Shown here in pieces: positions 10,600-23,400 of a stretch of DNA of 64,000 nt. Within the stretch, counting starts at the first letter, position 1, and each line of letters opens with the position of its first letter. The stretch is from assembly GCA_027924585.1 (NCBI GenBank), contig BSBM01000486.1:47570001-47634000 (forward strand), written 5' to 3'. The notes beneath the pieces are model-generated. The model was not told where the DNA came from and did no database searches. It was given only the letters and a program-made list of their open reading frames with translations. The DNA comes from Larix kaempferi (taxonomy: Eukaryota; Streptophyta; Pinopsida; Pinales; Pinaceae). The position numbers and the translations under genes were made by a program.

Positions 10600-11318
10600 A
10601 AAATATCATCAAATAAAATCCTGTTCCATGCCTTCCAAATCTCCCACGCTACCAGGCATGCCAAGCATCCAAAATCAGAGTTGATCGAAAACAGGGTCTT
10701 GTACCAGTCCTATAATGAAAAATCCGATCCTCGCTGAATGTGGATAAATGGGTCACCAAAGTATGACCAGATCTTGATAGAATACGGACATCCCGCAAAA
10801 AGATGGTAGAAGGATTCCTCATCACCGCAACATAATAGACATATGCTAGGCCCTTGAATACCACGTTTTTGTAGATTCCCCCAAATGAGAATCTTCCCGG
10901 CTAATAAGAGCCACATAAAAATCCGCACTTTAAATGGAATATGCCACCCCCAGCATGAACGGAACCACCACTTCCAGTCAACCAAATTATCATAATAGAT
11001 TGCCTCATACGCTGATTTGGCCAATTCCATCTTTTGAATTCCATGACCAAATCAATCTATCCTCTGACTCCCGAATGCAGATGTTATCCCGATATAGATC
11101 GAGAATGTATGCCTTCCATTCAGTGGCCATAGAGCCTATCAGTCCCAGTTGCTCAACACTTATCCATGGCTTCTCAGATGATGTATCAATGCAGAAGACA
11201 ACTTAAAGGTGGAAGGGCCACCCACCATAGGATCCTCCCCGATCCGAATATGACGGCCATTGCCAGGAACCCAGGCCAACCATTTAGCCATAACAGGGAA
11301 GGATAAAAGTAAACCAGC
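10600..11318 (-). pseudogene. LINE ORF2 connection and zf-RVT region
   Basis: A 106-codon piece at 10710-11030 has HIPFKVRIFMWLLLAGKILI, then CLLCCGDEESFYHLFAGC, which is the zf-RVT zinc motif. Upstream, near 11190-11310, the minus strand reads WLAWVPGNGRHIRIGEDPMV, the box joining RT to this region in plant LINEs (also visible, decayed, at 1135-1341). Several frame changes and stops break it. Confidence 0.7.
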
Positions 11319-12395
11319 CTAGATAATGGATATGCCCTTAGTAATCTTCCATGCGGATCGAATCCATTGAATCGTAGACATCTTGCCAAAATATTTATCC
11401 TTTAAGATGCTGCCCCAAAAACAGTCCACCATCAGTGCACGCCATAAACTCTTTGCCAGTAGCGCCGTAAAGAAAGAATAGATATTTTTTATAGCCCATC
11501 CCCCCTGAGCATATGGACGATCAAGTTTAATCCAATCCACTAAGTGAATTCGATTTTTCCCCATCCCAGACCAAATGAATCTATGAATTTTCTGACGGAT
11601 GGAGGATAATATAGAATGGGGAATTTTGCACAATGACAACCAGTAAACACCCAAATTTTGTAATATTGATTTAGTAAGAATAAGGCAGCCCCCACTGGAC
11701 AACCAGCGCCATTTCCAGTGAAAAATCCGCTGATCAATTTTTTTTAATAACCATTGCCAATTCGCAATCAAATACCCATTTGGTTTAAGATGATATCCAA
11801 GGTATTTGGTGCCCGCATTTAGATCAACGATCCTATAAGGAAGGAAATTAGAGATAGCAGAGATCAGTGCATCATCCAGTTTATGCTCCAATAAAATAGA
11901 TTTCCCATCGTTGATCAGCATGCCAGATGAGCCACATAATTGTTTAATAATATGCCACATATGACGCCATTCCTGCACATCAGCACCCCCAAACAACATC
12001 ACATCATCAACAAAAAATTGATGTGTGATCGAATTATGAGGAGATACCTGAATCCCCGAGATTAATGAATTGGATTTTTCATAGTGTAACAATCCGTTGT
12101 ATCCATCAATGACAATTAGAAAAAGTAATGGGGACAATGGGCAGCCCTGTTGAAGCCCCCGCGAACAGCGAAAAAACCCCGTAGGACAGCTATTGATTAA
12201 AATAGCATAGTTAACTAATGTAACGCAACCCATAATCCATTTAATGGCCACCCATGGAATACCGATCTGAACCATGGCCAACCGGAGATAGGACCAATTG
12301 ACATTATCATATGCCCGTTGCAAGTTCAATTGGAGGATGAGTGCCTGCATGTCTTTAGTTTTAATACTATGCATCGCCTCTTGAGCCACCCCCAT
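11319..12395 (-). pseudogene. LINE reverse transcriptase domain
   Basis: A 358-codon uninterrupted frame covering most of the non-LTR reverse transcriptase. Motif A is LQLNLQRAYDNVNW, in place of the usual L-K-L-D-x2-K-A-Y-D, so the first catalytic Asp is Asn. Motif B is GLQQGCPLSPLLF. Motif C is FFVDDVMLF, where FADD has become FVDD. The thumb follows (GTKYLGYHLKPNG, then HWKWRWLSSGGCLILTKSIL). The enzyme would copy the element's RNA onto nicked chromosomal DNA. The start shown is the first Met in the open frame; the true protein began upstream and is truncated. The loss of the motif A Asp argues against activity. Confidence 0.85.
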
Positions 12396-12460
12396 AGCAT
12401 CTAGGATCTACTGCCCATCCAAAAACCCATACTGCCCATCCGGCAGAGTTTTTTATTTCT

Positions 12461-13978
12461 TCACATTTTGATTGCACAGTTAAACGATCAGGGATTCATT
12501 GAATCGACTAAAGAAATATCTGGTTTCACAGATTGGTTGCTCCACGTGAAAAAGTCAATGCCCAAGACTTGACTACGGTGGACTTACGAGGACACTAGTG
12601 GAATGTAATGGAATTATATTTGATATATTCTCACCATTACACATTACACATCAATGGAACCATATTCTTCACTTTTTAAAATATAGGTCGAGAACAAAAC
12701 ATGTAATCAATTATAAACTTAAAAAATCCTATTGACAAAAATTTAATAAAAAAATTCCATTCTAATCACATTTAAAATATAAGTAAGCACGGGAGAAAAC
12801 ATGTATTCCTTCTAAATTAAAGATAGGGAAGAATAAATTTGTATAGTTGACTTATGGGAATTATACCTCGAAATATATAATATAGTTGATTCCTCGATTC
12901 TTGTTACAAATTCTGATGATGACTAGTCCACGTATTAGACACTCGAGAATATTTTGACCCTTTACGCTACCCAAAAGACCACGGTATAAGGTAAAAATGA
13001 AGATGTCTAAACAAGGAACCATTGATAAGAGAGCTTAGAGGAACCATTGAAAGGGAGCCTAAAAGATGAGAACAAGTGTCACTAAGTCCATGTTTGATTT
13101 CTCCATAGTTACAACACAATGGGCATCCAACTACTAGATGAGGATACTAACGATTTTAATTTGATTAAAAATGCCACTTCTAAGGGAGTCCAACAAGTTA
13201 AGTTCTTACCACATTTTATGAAGTTGTGAATACGAGTATTTAGGCCACATGGATTGTGGCATGAAGTATATACAAGATATGGTATGACAAGTATTATTGG
13301 TATCTAAGGAGGTTAAGATAATTATGGGCATTGCTTATAAGAAAGTTTAATTTTTTATTTCCAATAAGATTTATAGAATCTCGACAAGTCTCGAGAAAAA
13401 ATAAGAATGAACTGAAAGATTTATGGTAGCATGGGAGAAATTATTTTCAAGTACTATGAATAATTTTCAACAAATCAAGTACCTAAAATAAGGGATGGGT
13501 GAAATGAACAAGAAAGCATCAACTAAAACAAATCCTCCAAAACCAATGGCATCTAAGGATGCCTCATAGTACAATTTTGTGAACATAAGTCTTTAAGATT
13601 GGTATCATCAATAGAGGATATCCCAATATACGTTACCAAGTGACAGAGCACCATCCAAGAGCAAGTTAGTCACATAGCCAGTACCTATAATAATGGAAAA
13701 GGAAATTATAAGGATGAGAAATTCCAATCTCATCCACCTTTGGACATAATGGATATCTAGTACAAGATGCACAGGACTTGTTGGAAAGAATTGTAGAGTT
13801 GCATGTATATCATTAGTAGAAGTCCATGAATGTAAAAAAACATAGGGACATAATTGATAAAGGGGATATACCATTGTTAACGCTTAAAAGTCACACACAT
13901 GCGACATTTCAGTGATTCATCCAGTAAGGCATCATCAACATAAAGAATGCATATCACCACGGGCATCCTCAACAGATC
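12461..13978. other. No gene recognised
   Basis: AT-rich sequence with stops in all frames. An 88-codon minus-strand frame at 13608-13874 has no family signature. Some plus-strand reading around 13700-13800 looks vaguely protein-like (GHNGYLVQDAQDLLERIVEL) but cannot be assigned; old gag sequence is possible. Confidence 0.4.
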
Positions 13979-14975
13979 CAAAACACAACATGAGTCCATA
14001 AGTGCCAAGAAATAGTCAAAACAATTGGTAGCGTGGGTAACACATAGTTGACTCATGCTATAGCGCAGGTTACCTGAACAATGCCCACTCTACACCTGCA
14101 TGGCATTTCCTTCGATAGCCGCGCTACTCCCAAAAAAGTGATACTGCTCACTCCCCGCAGCACATTAAAGGCTCAATCCTCCCCAAGAATCCGAATTCGG
14201 CTCCTCACACACTTGGTGGCATTAATCAGCCCCCCTAGTGTGCTTTGGAACTAGTTCATTGAGGATGAGAGTTCACATTTAGATCTAGTTGTTTGTTGGC
14301 CACCTCTTGGCCTATAAAAGAAATCCATTGGCATGCATTTTGTAGAGAGAAATCAGAGAAAGGTTATGCTGTTGGATTTGAGTTGGAGCTTCCTCATAGC
14401 CCACCATTTCCTACCATTGTGAGAATTCCCAAGCTCCCTTGCCACCTTCCATCTACGGGAAAGTCTTTATCTCCATTGTTCTACCATCTACTTAGCATTT
14501 AGTTTGGACAAGAAAGGCATCCCTAAGGGAGATTGTTTCCTTTCCTTGAATCCCTCACCTCCTAGGTGTTATATAGCTATTCCATTGGGCAATAAAATAG
14601 TGGTTTAGCATATCTTTGGTTGTTGTTGGAGTTTGCATTCTCCCCCCCCTCCCTCTTTCATTTTGTTTTATCAATATTTTTATGTTTGAATGTGAACTAC
14701 ACTAACAATCTCTTGCAGGATCACTTGGAGGAATACCAACCACACAAAAAAGGGGCTCCAAGGACTGAGGCCTTGCTGCTACCTACAAGACTTAGCCCCT
14801 TACCAAGTGGAAGAGTGCACTTGTGCAATTTTTTCCACAATTGTTCTAATGGAAACCATACTTATTTTTGTTCATTTCTATTTAAACTATGTTTTTTTAT
14901 GCTAAGTATCTAATTCTTGGTATTTGTCACTTGTAGGAGATTAGGTATTCCACCTCTTGCTTCCAGAATTTGGCC
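13979..14975 (+). repeat. Candidate 5' LTR/promoter of the Ty3/gypsy host element
   Basis: This stretch is less AT-rich than its left neighbour and has the elements of an LTR. A TATA box (CCTATAAAAG at 14311) is followed by a non-coding leader, and a TTTGGCCCCATCATGG segment near 14972 could be a decayed Tat-type primer binding site. I cannot fix its ends, and no partner LTR is recognised after 38262. The short motif TAGCG(C/T)AGGTTACC occurs at about 14062 and again near 15085. Confidence 0.3.
14311..14320 (+). promoter_or_regulatory. TATA box (CCTATAAAAG)
   Basis: A textbook plant TATA motif in a gene-free region upstream of a gypsy gag remnant. It probably belongs to the LTR of that element. 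Confidence 0.45.
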
Positions 14976-16879
14976 CCATCATGGCCACAAGATATTTTTT
15001 CTACAATCGCACGGTTCCCGGTGTCTCTGTCGCGCTGATAGAGCAGAATCGACTCGGATAGTCGGGCACATAGCGTAGGTTACCAGTGTCATACCCGTGC
15101 TACACTGCTCATCACACCCATGCCGAAGGTTAGTGTATTACCCACGATGTTCATGCTACTGTTGTTTATTTGATTTTTATCTGCATAGCTTAGCTTGGAA
15201 TCCCAATCACGGCTTACTAGTGAACTTAAATTAAGGCTAATTCATTCAATTACTTAAATTTTTAATAATTAGTGCACATAGACAAATATTAGCAAGTAAA
15301 GAGTACATCTCTCTTGAAACTTACCTAGGTAACCAACTTTGAGGCTTTCAATGGGCCCCATTGTTGTCACTACTTTTCAAGACCATTTCTTGTTTATGCA
15401 TCAATCGACATGTTGGTTTTAGTAGTATTGCTAGTGTAGGAAACATTTTTTGCACACAAGCAAGGACCTAAGGACACTTGTCTCCCGAAGTATGCTCTTC
15501 ACCTCGCACTTCATGTGAGCTAGGTGAATCAGAAAAAGGGTGAGAAGTGTGAAATGCCTCAATTGTACACTTGTCTATTATTTAGAATATTTGATTTTGC
15601 AAAGCACCATGAGCATCTCTTAGAGTTAAAGTACACATTACCTGACAGACTATTTTAGTTAATTTTCCAATAAAATCATTTTTTGTTTTCATCACATGTG
15701 TTTGCACCACTAGCACACAATAAGAGGCCTAAAGACTCTTCTAATCCTTGTATGCTCTTCACCTCACACTTCATGTGAGCTTGGTGAATCAGAAAGGTAG
15801 GGATTGTGAAATACCCCTCTTACACTCCATAAGTGAAACATTCAAACCCCTTAAAATCAACATTGTAATTGTCTTAACCAACCAAAATCCTCCACAGGAG
15901 GTCACAAAACAATATTTTAGTTAGGTAGGATTGATTGGGATAGACATCCATTAATTCTCACCAAACTAGTTTCATTAGTGATATTTTGAAACATAGCATT
16001 GTTGTCTCATATAGTACTTACAAAATCCTGCGATAAGCAATTGTTAAAAGAAAACCCGAATCAGAAGTGCGTCATGACCAAGGAGGTGAAATCTGAGGTA
16101 TAGTTTCCCTTCTCTCCCCTACAAGCCACTCAGCTTGTTGTAGGGAGATGAAATTAAACCGTGCAAGCTGAACCACTAATCCACACTTGACGCAAGGTAT
16201 CTTAGTGGCCCAACTTAGGATATCGCCAAGGAGCAATTGTGAGTGCAATTGACTCCTGAAGTTAGTTATTACCTTTGGGAGGTGTTTCCAAGTCTTCCTG
16301 ATTGGAACATTGGCCCCATTGTCGATAGAACTAGCTCTTTGTTATCTCCACTAGTCGATTGGTGAGTGGATACCATTATCACCATTAATTGTGCTTTTGG
16401 GAGGCCCAGTTACATTTGAGAGGAAGGACGTTAGTTCTTCTAGGGAATTTACATTTATTTTCTTTTTTAACTACAAGCTCACTAAACTCATAATAAAAAG
16501 AACCTACATGCGGGAGCTCATGCATTAAAACCGACATTGCACATATAACTCATTTATCGCACCATTTTGCATCTGTTGTGGTTGACATATTTTTGCATTT
16601 GTTCAATTGTGTTTAAATTCCACTATCATTCTCATTTGACACAAATCCTTCACCATTGAGGAACAAAATAACATCCTAAGACAGTCTCATAGAATACAAG
16701 GCCTATCCCCTCTCTCGAGGGGTGTTATTACACCTTCTTCCCATGGACCACAAGGAAGGTATCCTAGCTAAGGTCGCTCCCAAGCTACATTACTAGGATC
16801 ATCCAGTCAAGTCCAAGCTTTGCTAGGTACATTTTCTCCTCTCAAAGAAACTATCAATTACACCACTTCTTCCCCCATT
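14976..16879 (+). other. Non-coding leader ahead of the gypsy gag remnant
   Basis: No open frame of note. A direct repeat is present: about 15463-15590 and about 15720-15845 share TATGCTCTTCACCTC(G/A)CACTTC and then GTGAATCAGAAA with the same flanking order, offset by about 260 bp. The stretch probably belongs to the 5' untranslated part of the host element whose gag begins near 16880. Confidence 0.4.
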
Positions 16880-18400
16880 GGAGGAGGTACCCCACTGGCT
16901 TCTCCCCTCGGAGATCCCTCAGTTCCATTTGACCCATCCTCTCTCATATGAGGTCAACCGTTGTTTACAACACCACCTAGGTCTCCTCCTTATGGAAATC
17001 ATATTCCACATACAATGGCATGACCAGTCATCCCTACCTTACCATTCATGGCTAGTTTAAATCTACTTGATTTGGCCAAAATGACTAATGATCCCATTGA
17101 TCATGATGCGACATGGTCGGCTATTCCATACAAGCTTCCTTCTGACATTCCCATATCAAAGGAAAACAAGGAGATGATCCCGCAAACCACGTCATGTCTT
17201 TCCATTTATGGTGTTCATCTAACAACATAGTGGATGACCGCGTGAAGCTTTGCCTCTTCCAGCGTACCCTAACTGGAACAACATCAAAGTGGTATGTAAA
17301 CCTAACAAGTGGAGCCCATTCCACATTTGCGACATTGGCCACTGCATTTATTATGTACTTTCAACTTCCAATCCGACATGATCTAGGCCTCAAAATTCTC
17401 GTTGAGTTTCGTCAAAATACTTCCACCCACATCGCGGACCACATCCATGAGTGGCGTAGGCACCACACACTTTCAAGATCAAAATACAACCTCCATTTTT
17501 GTTGGATTGGTTTATCAAATATCTCCAACCCTCCATAGCTAAATATTTCACCACCTCCATGCCACAAAGCGAGGAAGAGGACATTCTAAAAGTGCAACAT
17601 TTCGATCTTATATACGCACAATCCGGCTACCTTTACACTATCCTCCCTGATGCCCCTCAACATCGGTCGTTGGATAATACACCTTCAGACTTGTCACATT
17701 CGGCGGATGGGATTATTGGGTTGATTTACCATCTAGGAAAGGATCCTCCTACCACATTAGTGCTATTCAACATGGTTCTGTATTACCCATCCGTGCCACT
17801 TACGTCAGTACCCCTACATGACACCGGTACCAACACCATCAGCTGATCAATTACAATATGGACAGTATAGTCATACATACCCAAACATTAGCCAAGCGAT
17901 GATGGTTCCTACACCGCCAATGGCGCAAGTTGTTCCTACGTCCACCTCTTACGAAGTGCAAACTGCATTTATCCCCCCACCAGGATACAACCCATATTAC
18001 TCGTTCCCATGTCCAACTGGTCAACAACCTGCCCCCCACATGGGGGTTAACCTATTTCAACCTTCTTACATTCAACAAGCTCAACAATTTGAGCAATTGA
18101 ACGTCATAAACCCTCGGAATCCCCAGACTCGGGGGAATAATAAATGTAAGAAGAAACAAAATCAGCAGTCGGGACAAGGGGGAAACCCCCCTCCTCAGCA
18201 AAACCAGAATACGAGTACCCAAAATGAATGGACTAACAATCCCCCCAAACAAGGGAAGAATCCCACCCTGAGAACCAATTATCGTTGCTCCATTTGTAGC
18301 GATTATGGTCATTACACACATCATTTTCCTCTTATCTTAGACTACAAAATGTTACTAGAATCCAAAAAGAAGATAGTGGCAAACCCCCCTCAAGCATAAA
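16880..18400 (+). pseudogene. gag: Ty3/gypsy (Tat-like) gag, broken
   Basis: The core capsid-type region reads across frames. WCSSNNIVDDRVKLCLFQRT then LTGTTSKWYV and YFQLPIRHDLG (17194-17460) is the retrotransposon gag core. MPQSEEEDILKVQ and IYAQSGYLYTILPDAP follow (17499-17700). The open frame 17818-18399 is Pro/Gln/Asn-rich and ends in a zinc-knuckle-like motif CSICSDYGHYTHHFP, where the last Cys of CCHC is replaced by Phe. At least three frameshifts break the gene. Gag would package element RNA. The protease part follows at 18760 and is cut by the inserted Tat element. Confidence 0.7.
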
Positions 18401-18759
18401 ATCCTCCCCAACCACAAAAAACCATGTTACAACAACCCTTTTCCAATCAAGAGGTAGTCACACAACAACAAGAACCTCTCCCACCCGACAAGGACTCTTT
18501 CCAAAATAACTATACATTGTACATCAACCTCTAGACACAAGCCAAAGGTTATGATGGGAATTCCACCCCCCAAGTGGAAGACATTTCTATCCCCTTAGGG
18601 GGGACTCTACAGATCCCTCAACCGAACACTGAACAAATCCCACAAATTCCAAAAGTTCTGCTTCGGCGTACCTCTAATAACCCTCACATGAAAGTTTCCC
18701 ACAATTACAGTATTGTGTATTACTTGGCTCAATCCCTGGAAACCATGTCCACGTTAGAA

Positions 18760-18980
18760 GTGTTATAGTATTTCTCAACACAGTGAAAGGCATTACTCAA
18801 TGCACTCGGTGTGGTCGATCCATCTGACTTGCACATCATGACCTTTGATCTCGACAAAGGTGATCCGCGACTACCATTGTCAGTCGCATTTCAAGTTCCA
18901 GTTACTATAAAGAAATTCATGATCCATTTATGTATCATCGACAAAGGCGCATCCACTTGTGTCATGTCTACAAAAGTCTG
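18760..18980 (+). pseudogene. pro: Aspartic protease of the host element, 5' fragment
   Basis: The frame has VDPSDLHIMTFDLDKGDPRL then CIIDKGASTCVMSTKV. The latter is the active-site region of a retropepsin, but with Lys where the usual Asp-Ser/Thr-Gly or plant Asp-Glu-Gly is expected. Coding breaks off at 18980, where the inserted element's LTR begins (TGTTGTTGC). The same 175 bp recurs at 36865-37039, where the protease continues. Confidence 0.7.
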
Positions 18981-19750
18981 TGTTGTTGCTGCAACATTCC
19001 CCCCAAATTATTTTGTAAATATTGGGGCCCCAACTCTGATTTGTTAGAGAAAGAAGTTTTCCTAGAAGTCAAGCCCATCAAAACCTTTTTCTTACTTAGT
19101 TTCCTAGAACGAAGCCTTTTGTTTTCTTCCTTTGAGTCCGCTTTTGTTTTTTCCTAAGTAAAACTCATGCTTTTGTGCCACAACGACAGAAGAACTGTGT
19201 CAGTTGGGCCGCAAAAATAGTAAAACTCAGCAAGTTTGGCTGCAACGACAGTAAAAATTGATATGTGAAACCAAACAGTAGTTCTCGCTGAGTTCTTCCG
19301 CAATGGCAGTTCACCGTGCTAGGTTTTTAAGCCTTCTTCTTTTTCGGATTAACTCACTGAGTTTCGCCGCAATAGGCGGAAGTTTTATTAAGTCTTTTGC
19401 TGCATTGTTTCAGAAGAACTCCACTAGTTCCATCGGAATCCTTCGGCCGAACTCACCCAGTCTGTCTGCAACAGCGCCAGAACTCAGCTAAACCTCCCAA
19501 GACATGGCCTTGGGCCTCGCTTACGGTGAAGTTCCCTGTCTCATTTGCGGATGTACTCAGCCAGTCCTGCCGCAATGGGGATCCAAACTCACAAGCTCTC
19601 ACCGCAACCACCAGGTGAGTTGGCCGAGTTGGTCCGATAATGGTGGCTAAATTTAATGTCAAACGTGTCGAAGCGACCCCAACCATACTCACCATAACCC
19701 CGTTTTAAATAACCTTACCCACCATGTTAAATGCCCACACGTGTCAAGTG

Positions 19751-19762
19751 ATTATAAATATA
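19751..19762 (+). promoter_or_regulatory. TATA-like box in the 5' LTR
   Basis: ATTATAAATATA, kept in the 3' LTR at about 32102. If this drives transcription, R begins shortly downstream and the LTR reading frame at 20427 lies in R/U5, ahead of gag on the genomic RNA. Confidence 0.4.
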
Positions 19763-20426
19763 ATTTGGGAATTGTTGCATTTCATTTGTTTTCATTGGCT
19801 AAAACTGTTGCTTGAAACTCCATTTGTGGCCTGCAAGCCGTCCCGACTTAGCCAGCTACGGGGCACTATCAGCATTTTCGAGCTTTCTGTTACTCGCCAG
19901 GTAGGGGGTTCTGTGAGCTTCATTTTTCTTTTCGGAAGTGAGTTGTTTATTCTTTTTCAGCCGTCACCCTTGATGCTTTTCCTATGTTTTGTTGGATAAA
20001 CTCAACATGCCTTTTGAAGCAGATAGCATAGCTCCCACCTTGTTAGCTGACCTCAACCCGGTCTCAGTCTGCACAAACCATGTACACTCTACGTCACCCA
20101 TCTATATTCACCATCAATTCTCACACACAAGTTTCATTGGGAAGGTCCCGTCTTTGCTACCGCAGGCCCGAATTTAACAGTATCGTACCTTGTGAAGCCA
20201 ACTCACTCGTTTGTTTAAAAAGGGAAGCAATGTACATTTTTTATTATGAGTTTTACTTCACATTCGCGTTTGAAATATATTGATCATCATAGGAATTTGT
20301 CATTGCTATATCTTTTAAATACACTGAAGCTGTATTGTTATGTCAGATGATAGTCTGATGATCACTTTCTCCGTTATAATTTTATCATATATCCACCTAT
20401 GCATGGCAAATGAAACGGGTTAAGTC

Positions 20427-23400
20427 ATGATGCCTAAAGGTCGCAAAAGAAAGGCAAAGGGGACTGAGCTGGAATTAGCTGGCGTTGATGCAAGAGTAGA
20501 AACTCTATTCGGGGACACCAAATCTACTACGGGCGTTCCTCCAAAAGTCAAATGGGGAGACGTATACCACATGATAAGAGAACAAGACATCCCTGAGGCA
20601 CTCCTAGTGGAAAGATATTTGTACCAGAACATCAGGAGCTCCAACATATCTAAAGCAGCCACACGTCCATAACTCTTCCCTTACTCGGAAGTAATTGGAT
20701 GGATCTTGCAACATACATGCAAAGAGAGTCCTTTTCGATAGCAAAAGGGAAGCCTTTGCACTATTTCATCCAACCTACATAGCAGGAGCTTATAAGTTAC
20801 CTCATGCTCAGTAGGAGTTGAATGATGAATGGCTCGGGAAACTCAAGATGGATAACTTGGAGATGGCTAGAAAATTGCTAATCATAGGCAAACAGATTAG
20901 GAAGAAGGAGAATGACGAGTACGAGGTTCAAAACTAAGGCCTCCTTTCAGAATGATTGCCCTCATGCTGAGCAGAATATTTGGTAGGGCTGACGGGACGG
21001 TTTATAGTCTCTAATGAGTCCCTATCATTCACTATGTGGCATTCAGAGGAACAGTTTTTAATTGGGAAAATATTCTCTTAGATAGTTTGGCATCAGCTAT
21101 AACTACTGCACAAGAAGGGTTAGTGGCAAAAAAATCAGAATTTTACATGTCCTCCTACCTAATAGATTGTATTTTGTCAAAGTGTCCCTTTCCAAAACTA
21201 GGATGCATCTGGAATCAAGTGGACACCCCAATATACACTGCTTACAAGCTGTTATGGGCCCAGAATTACAAGAGGAGCTACAAGCTTATTTGCGAAGAGT
21301 TCATCATACCTTTGTATGAGCTAATGTTCAAGGAAGAGCCTAACTGCTTATCTGAGAATGCCATGAAAGTCATGGAGAACTATGGCGACTTCTATTTTTC
21401 AGAAGAAGGTACTTATATAAGGATGTATGGAGGCTCCAAGCCCCAATATATCCTACCCAGGTATGCTACTGATTACATAGTCCACAAGGAGGCAGTAAGG
21501 CAGGTGTTCCTTGACGGAATTGGTGGTACCTTGTATAGGTTAAAGAAGGCCGCTTTCCCTCCTTTTCCTTTCTATATTGGAGCTTATAAGTTCTCAAAGA
21601 TCCTGTCAGTTGAATATTTTATTATGGAATTGAAAGATTTTCATTTTGGGGAAAGGATCTTTCAAAAGAATGACAGGCGAGGCAAGGCCGCTGAACATTG
21701 CAAGGAAATTCATGTTCACTTTGAGTATGCCCACTATCATAATAAAGACGAAGAAGTATATAGAGGGGTCAGTAACATGACCAAACTACAAATTTGTCGT
21801 CTCAGTAAAGGTGGAGCCAGTTCTAGCTCCACTACTGTGCCCCATAATGCAAAAGAAGCAAAGCAACGGAAAGAAAAAGAAGCATCTAAAGCCAATGAAT
21901 CCCTTTCCAGAGAGGAGCAAAGGCTCAAGGAAGAAGCTGAGAGAATCCAAAGAGAAGCTGATGAAAGAGCAAATAAATCAAAGGAAGATGAACTTCAAAA
22001 AGAAGAAGCTTGAAGAATCCAAGAGGAAGAGAGAATCAGATTGGAAGAAGCTGCCAAGCTGGAAGAAAATGAGAGACAAAGGAAAGCGAAAGAGGAGGAG
22101 GCTCGGAGAAAGGCCGAAGAGGAAAACAAATCCAGGGAGGATGTTGAACCAAAGATCCCAAGCTTACAAGACATGGATACAGACCTCCCCATAAGAGAAC
22201 TTCCGCTTCTCCCTTTTACATCATCGAAGAATAGTATGGTGTCCCAATGGGGCAAGTTTGTTTATAACAAGAAGAGAAAATCCATTGTCAATGAAACAGT
22301 GACTCATATGAAGAGACCTTTCAAACCAAATATCATCACCAAGCATGAAAGCACAATCATGCAAGGTACCCATCCCGGACTCCTAGCATCTATCTCTGTA
22401 GCTTTTGTTAAAGCAACTACAGACAATGTCCACATGTTGGTAGATGAGTTAGAATTAGAGAAGAAGAAAGCTTGCATTTGCAGCAAACTCTAGTCAAAGA
22501 ATAGAACTATAAGAATTTGATGGTGTGACACCCTTGTGTTAGAAAAGGGATAACTAAACAGAAGATTTCAGCATCTAGAAGCTGAAAAGAGAGCTTTGGT
22601 GATACAAATAAGGACCCTGGAAGGAGAAAAGAATGACCTAGAGGGTAAAAACTTGTAGCTAGAATCAAAGAAATTTGATATTTCTCAGCAGATGGATGAT
22701 TTGAAAGAAAATATAGAGAAGTTGGAAGATGATAAGGAATTGCTGGAACAACAATTAGAACTCACAGCCAACAAGGTCGGTGATCTGAGTCCCTTTCATG
22801 AGTAGTCATCTGAAGCATTAAAGAAGATCCACGGAATTCAAGAGCTCATAACGGACGAAGTATGCAAGTTGAAGGTAATAGTATCCAAGTTCAAAGAGAT
22901 CAATGTTGAAGCCACCAGGCTCAGGAGGAAATATGCATGCATTAGCAAGGACATTAGGAAGCATATTCAGTGGAGAGAAGGAAAGTTGGAGTTCCTTGCG
23001 AACCTCCCTCTTAAATCCGTCTCTGAATTTAAGGAAGATGCACGTCTTTTAGTGTTTTGCAAAGATTGTGGGATGAAGTTGAACAATGTAGCCCAAGTTA
23101 CCCTTGAACAGTGTAGAAATTTGTATCTTAAGATACGAGTTGCCCAAGAAAATTGTCAGATGGTGATGCCCCAAGATATAGAAGACTTTCCAGATAGATC
23201 CCAACGCTTGTCCGAGCTACGGGATGGGATAGGTACAAAAATGGACTATGCAAAGAAGATGGACATGTTAACCGCGGAATATCTCCAACACTGTATCGGC
23301 CAGGCCACTGTTCATGCACATCTCCTTGAAGAAAGCCTCTAGGTTGCAACGGCAGAAGTAATCATCCTTGAAGAAGAGCTCGCCAAGCATGAGGTATCTC

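Larger units (their letters stand above)
9632..12460 (-). mobile_element. 5'-truncated LINE (copy 2)
   Basis: A longer minus-strand LINE retaining most of the reverse transcriptase, zf-RVT and RNase H. An A-run (T9 on the plus strand at about 9632) marks the likely 3' end. The 5' end lies near 12450, just upstream of the conserved GFLDG-Q-ILDA segment at the start of the RT domain, where the Arg-Gln codons are disrupted by a TAG. The endonuclease and ORF1 are missing. The region 9640-10075 is its 3' untranslated part. It lies directly upstream of, and parallel to, LINE copy 1. Confidence 0.7.

Noticed and set aside
13608-13874. 88-codon minus-strand gene
   Set aside because: No start context, family motif or conservation signal; isolated in stop-rich DNA.
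18806-18980. Target-site duplication of the Tat element
   Set aside because: 175 bp is far longer than the 4-6 bp made by LTR integrases; treated as a recombination product.
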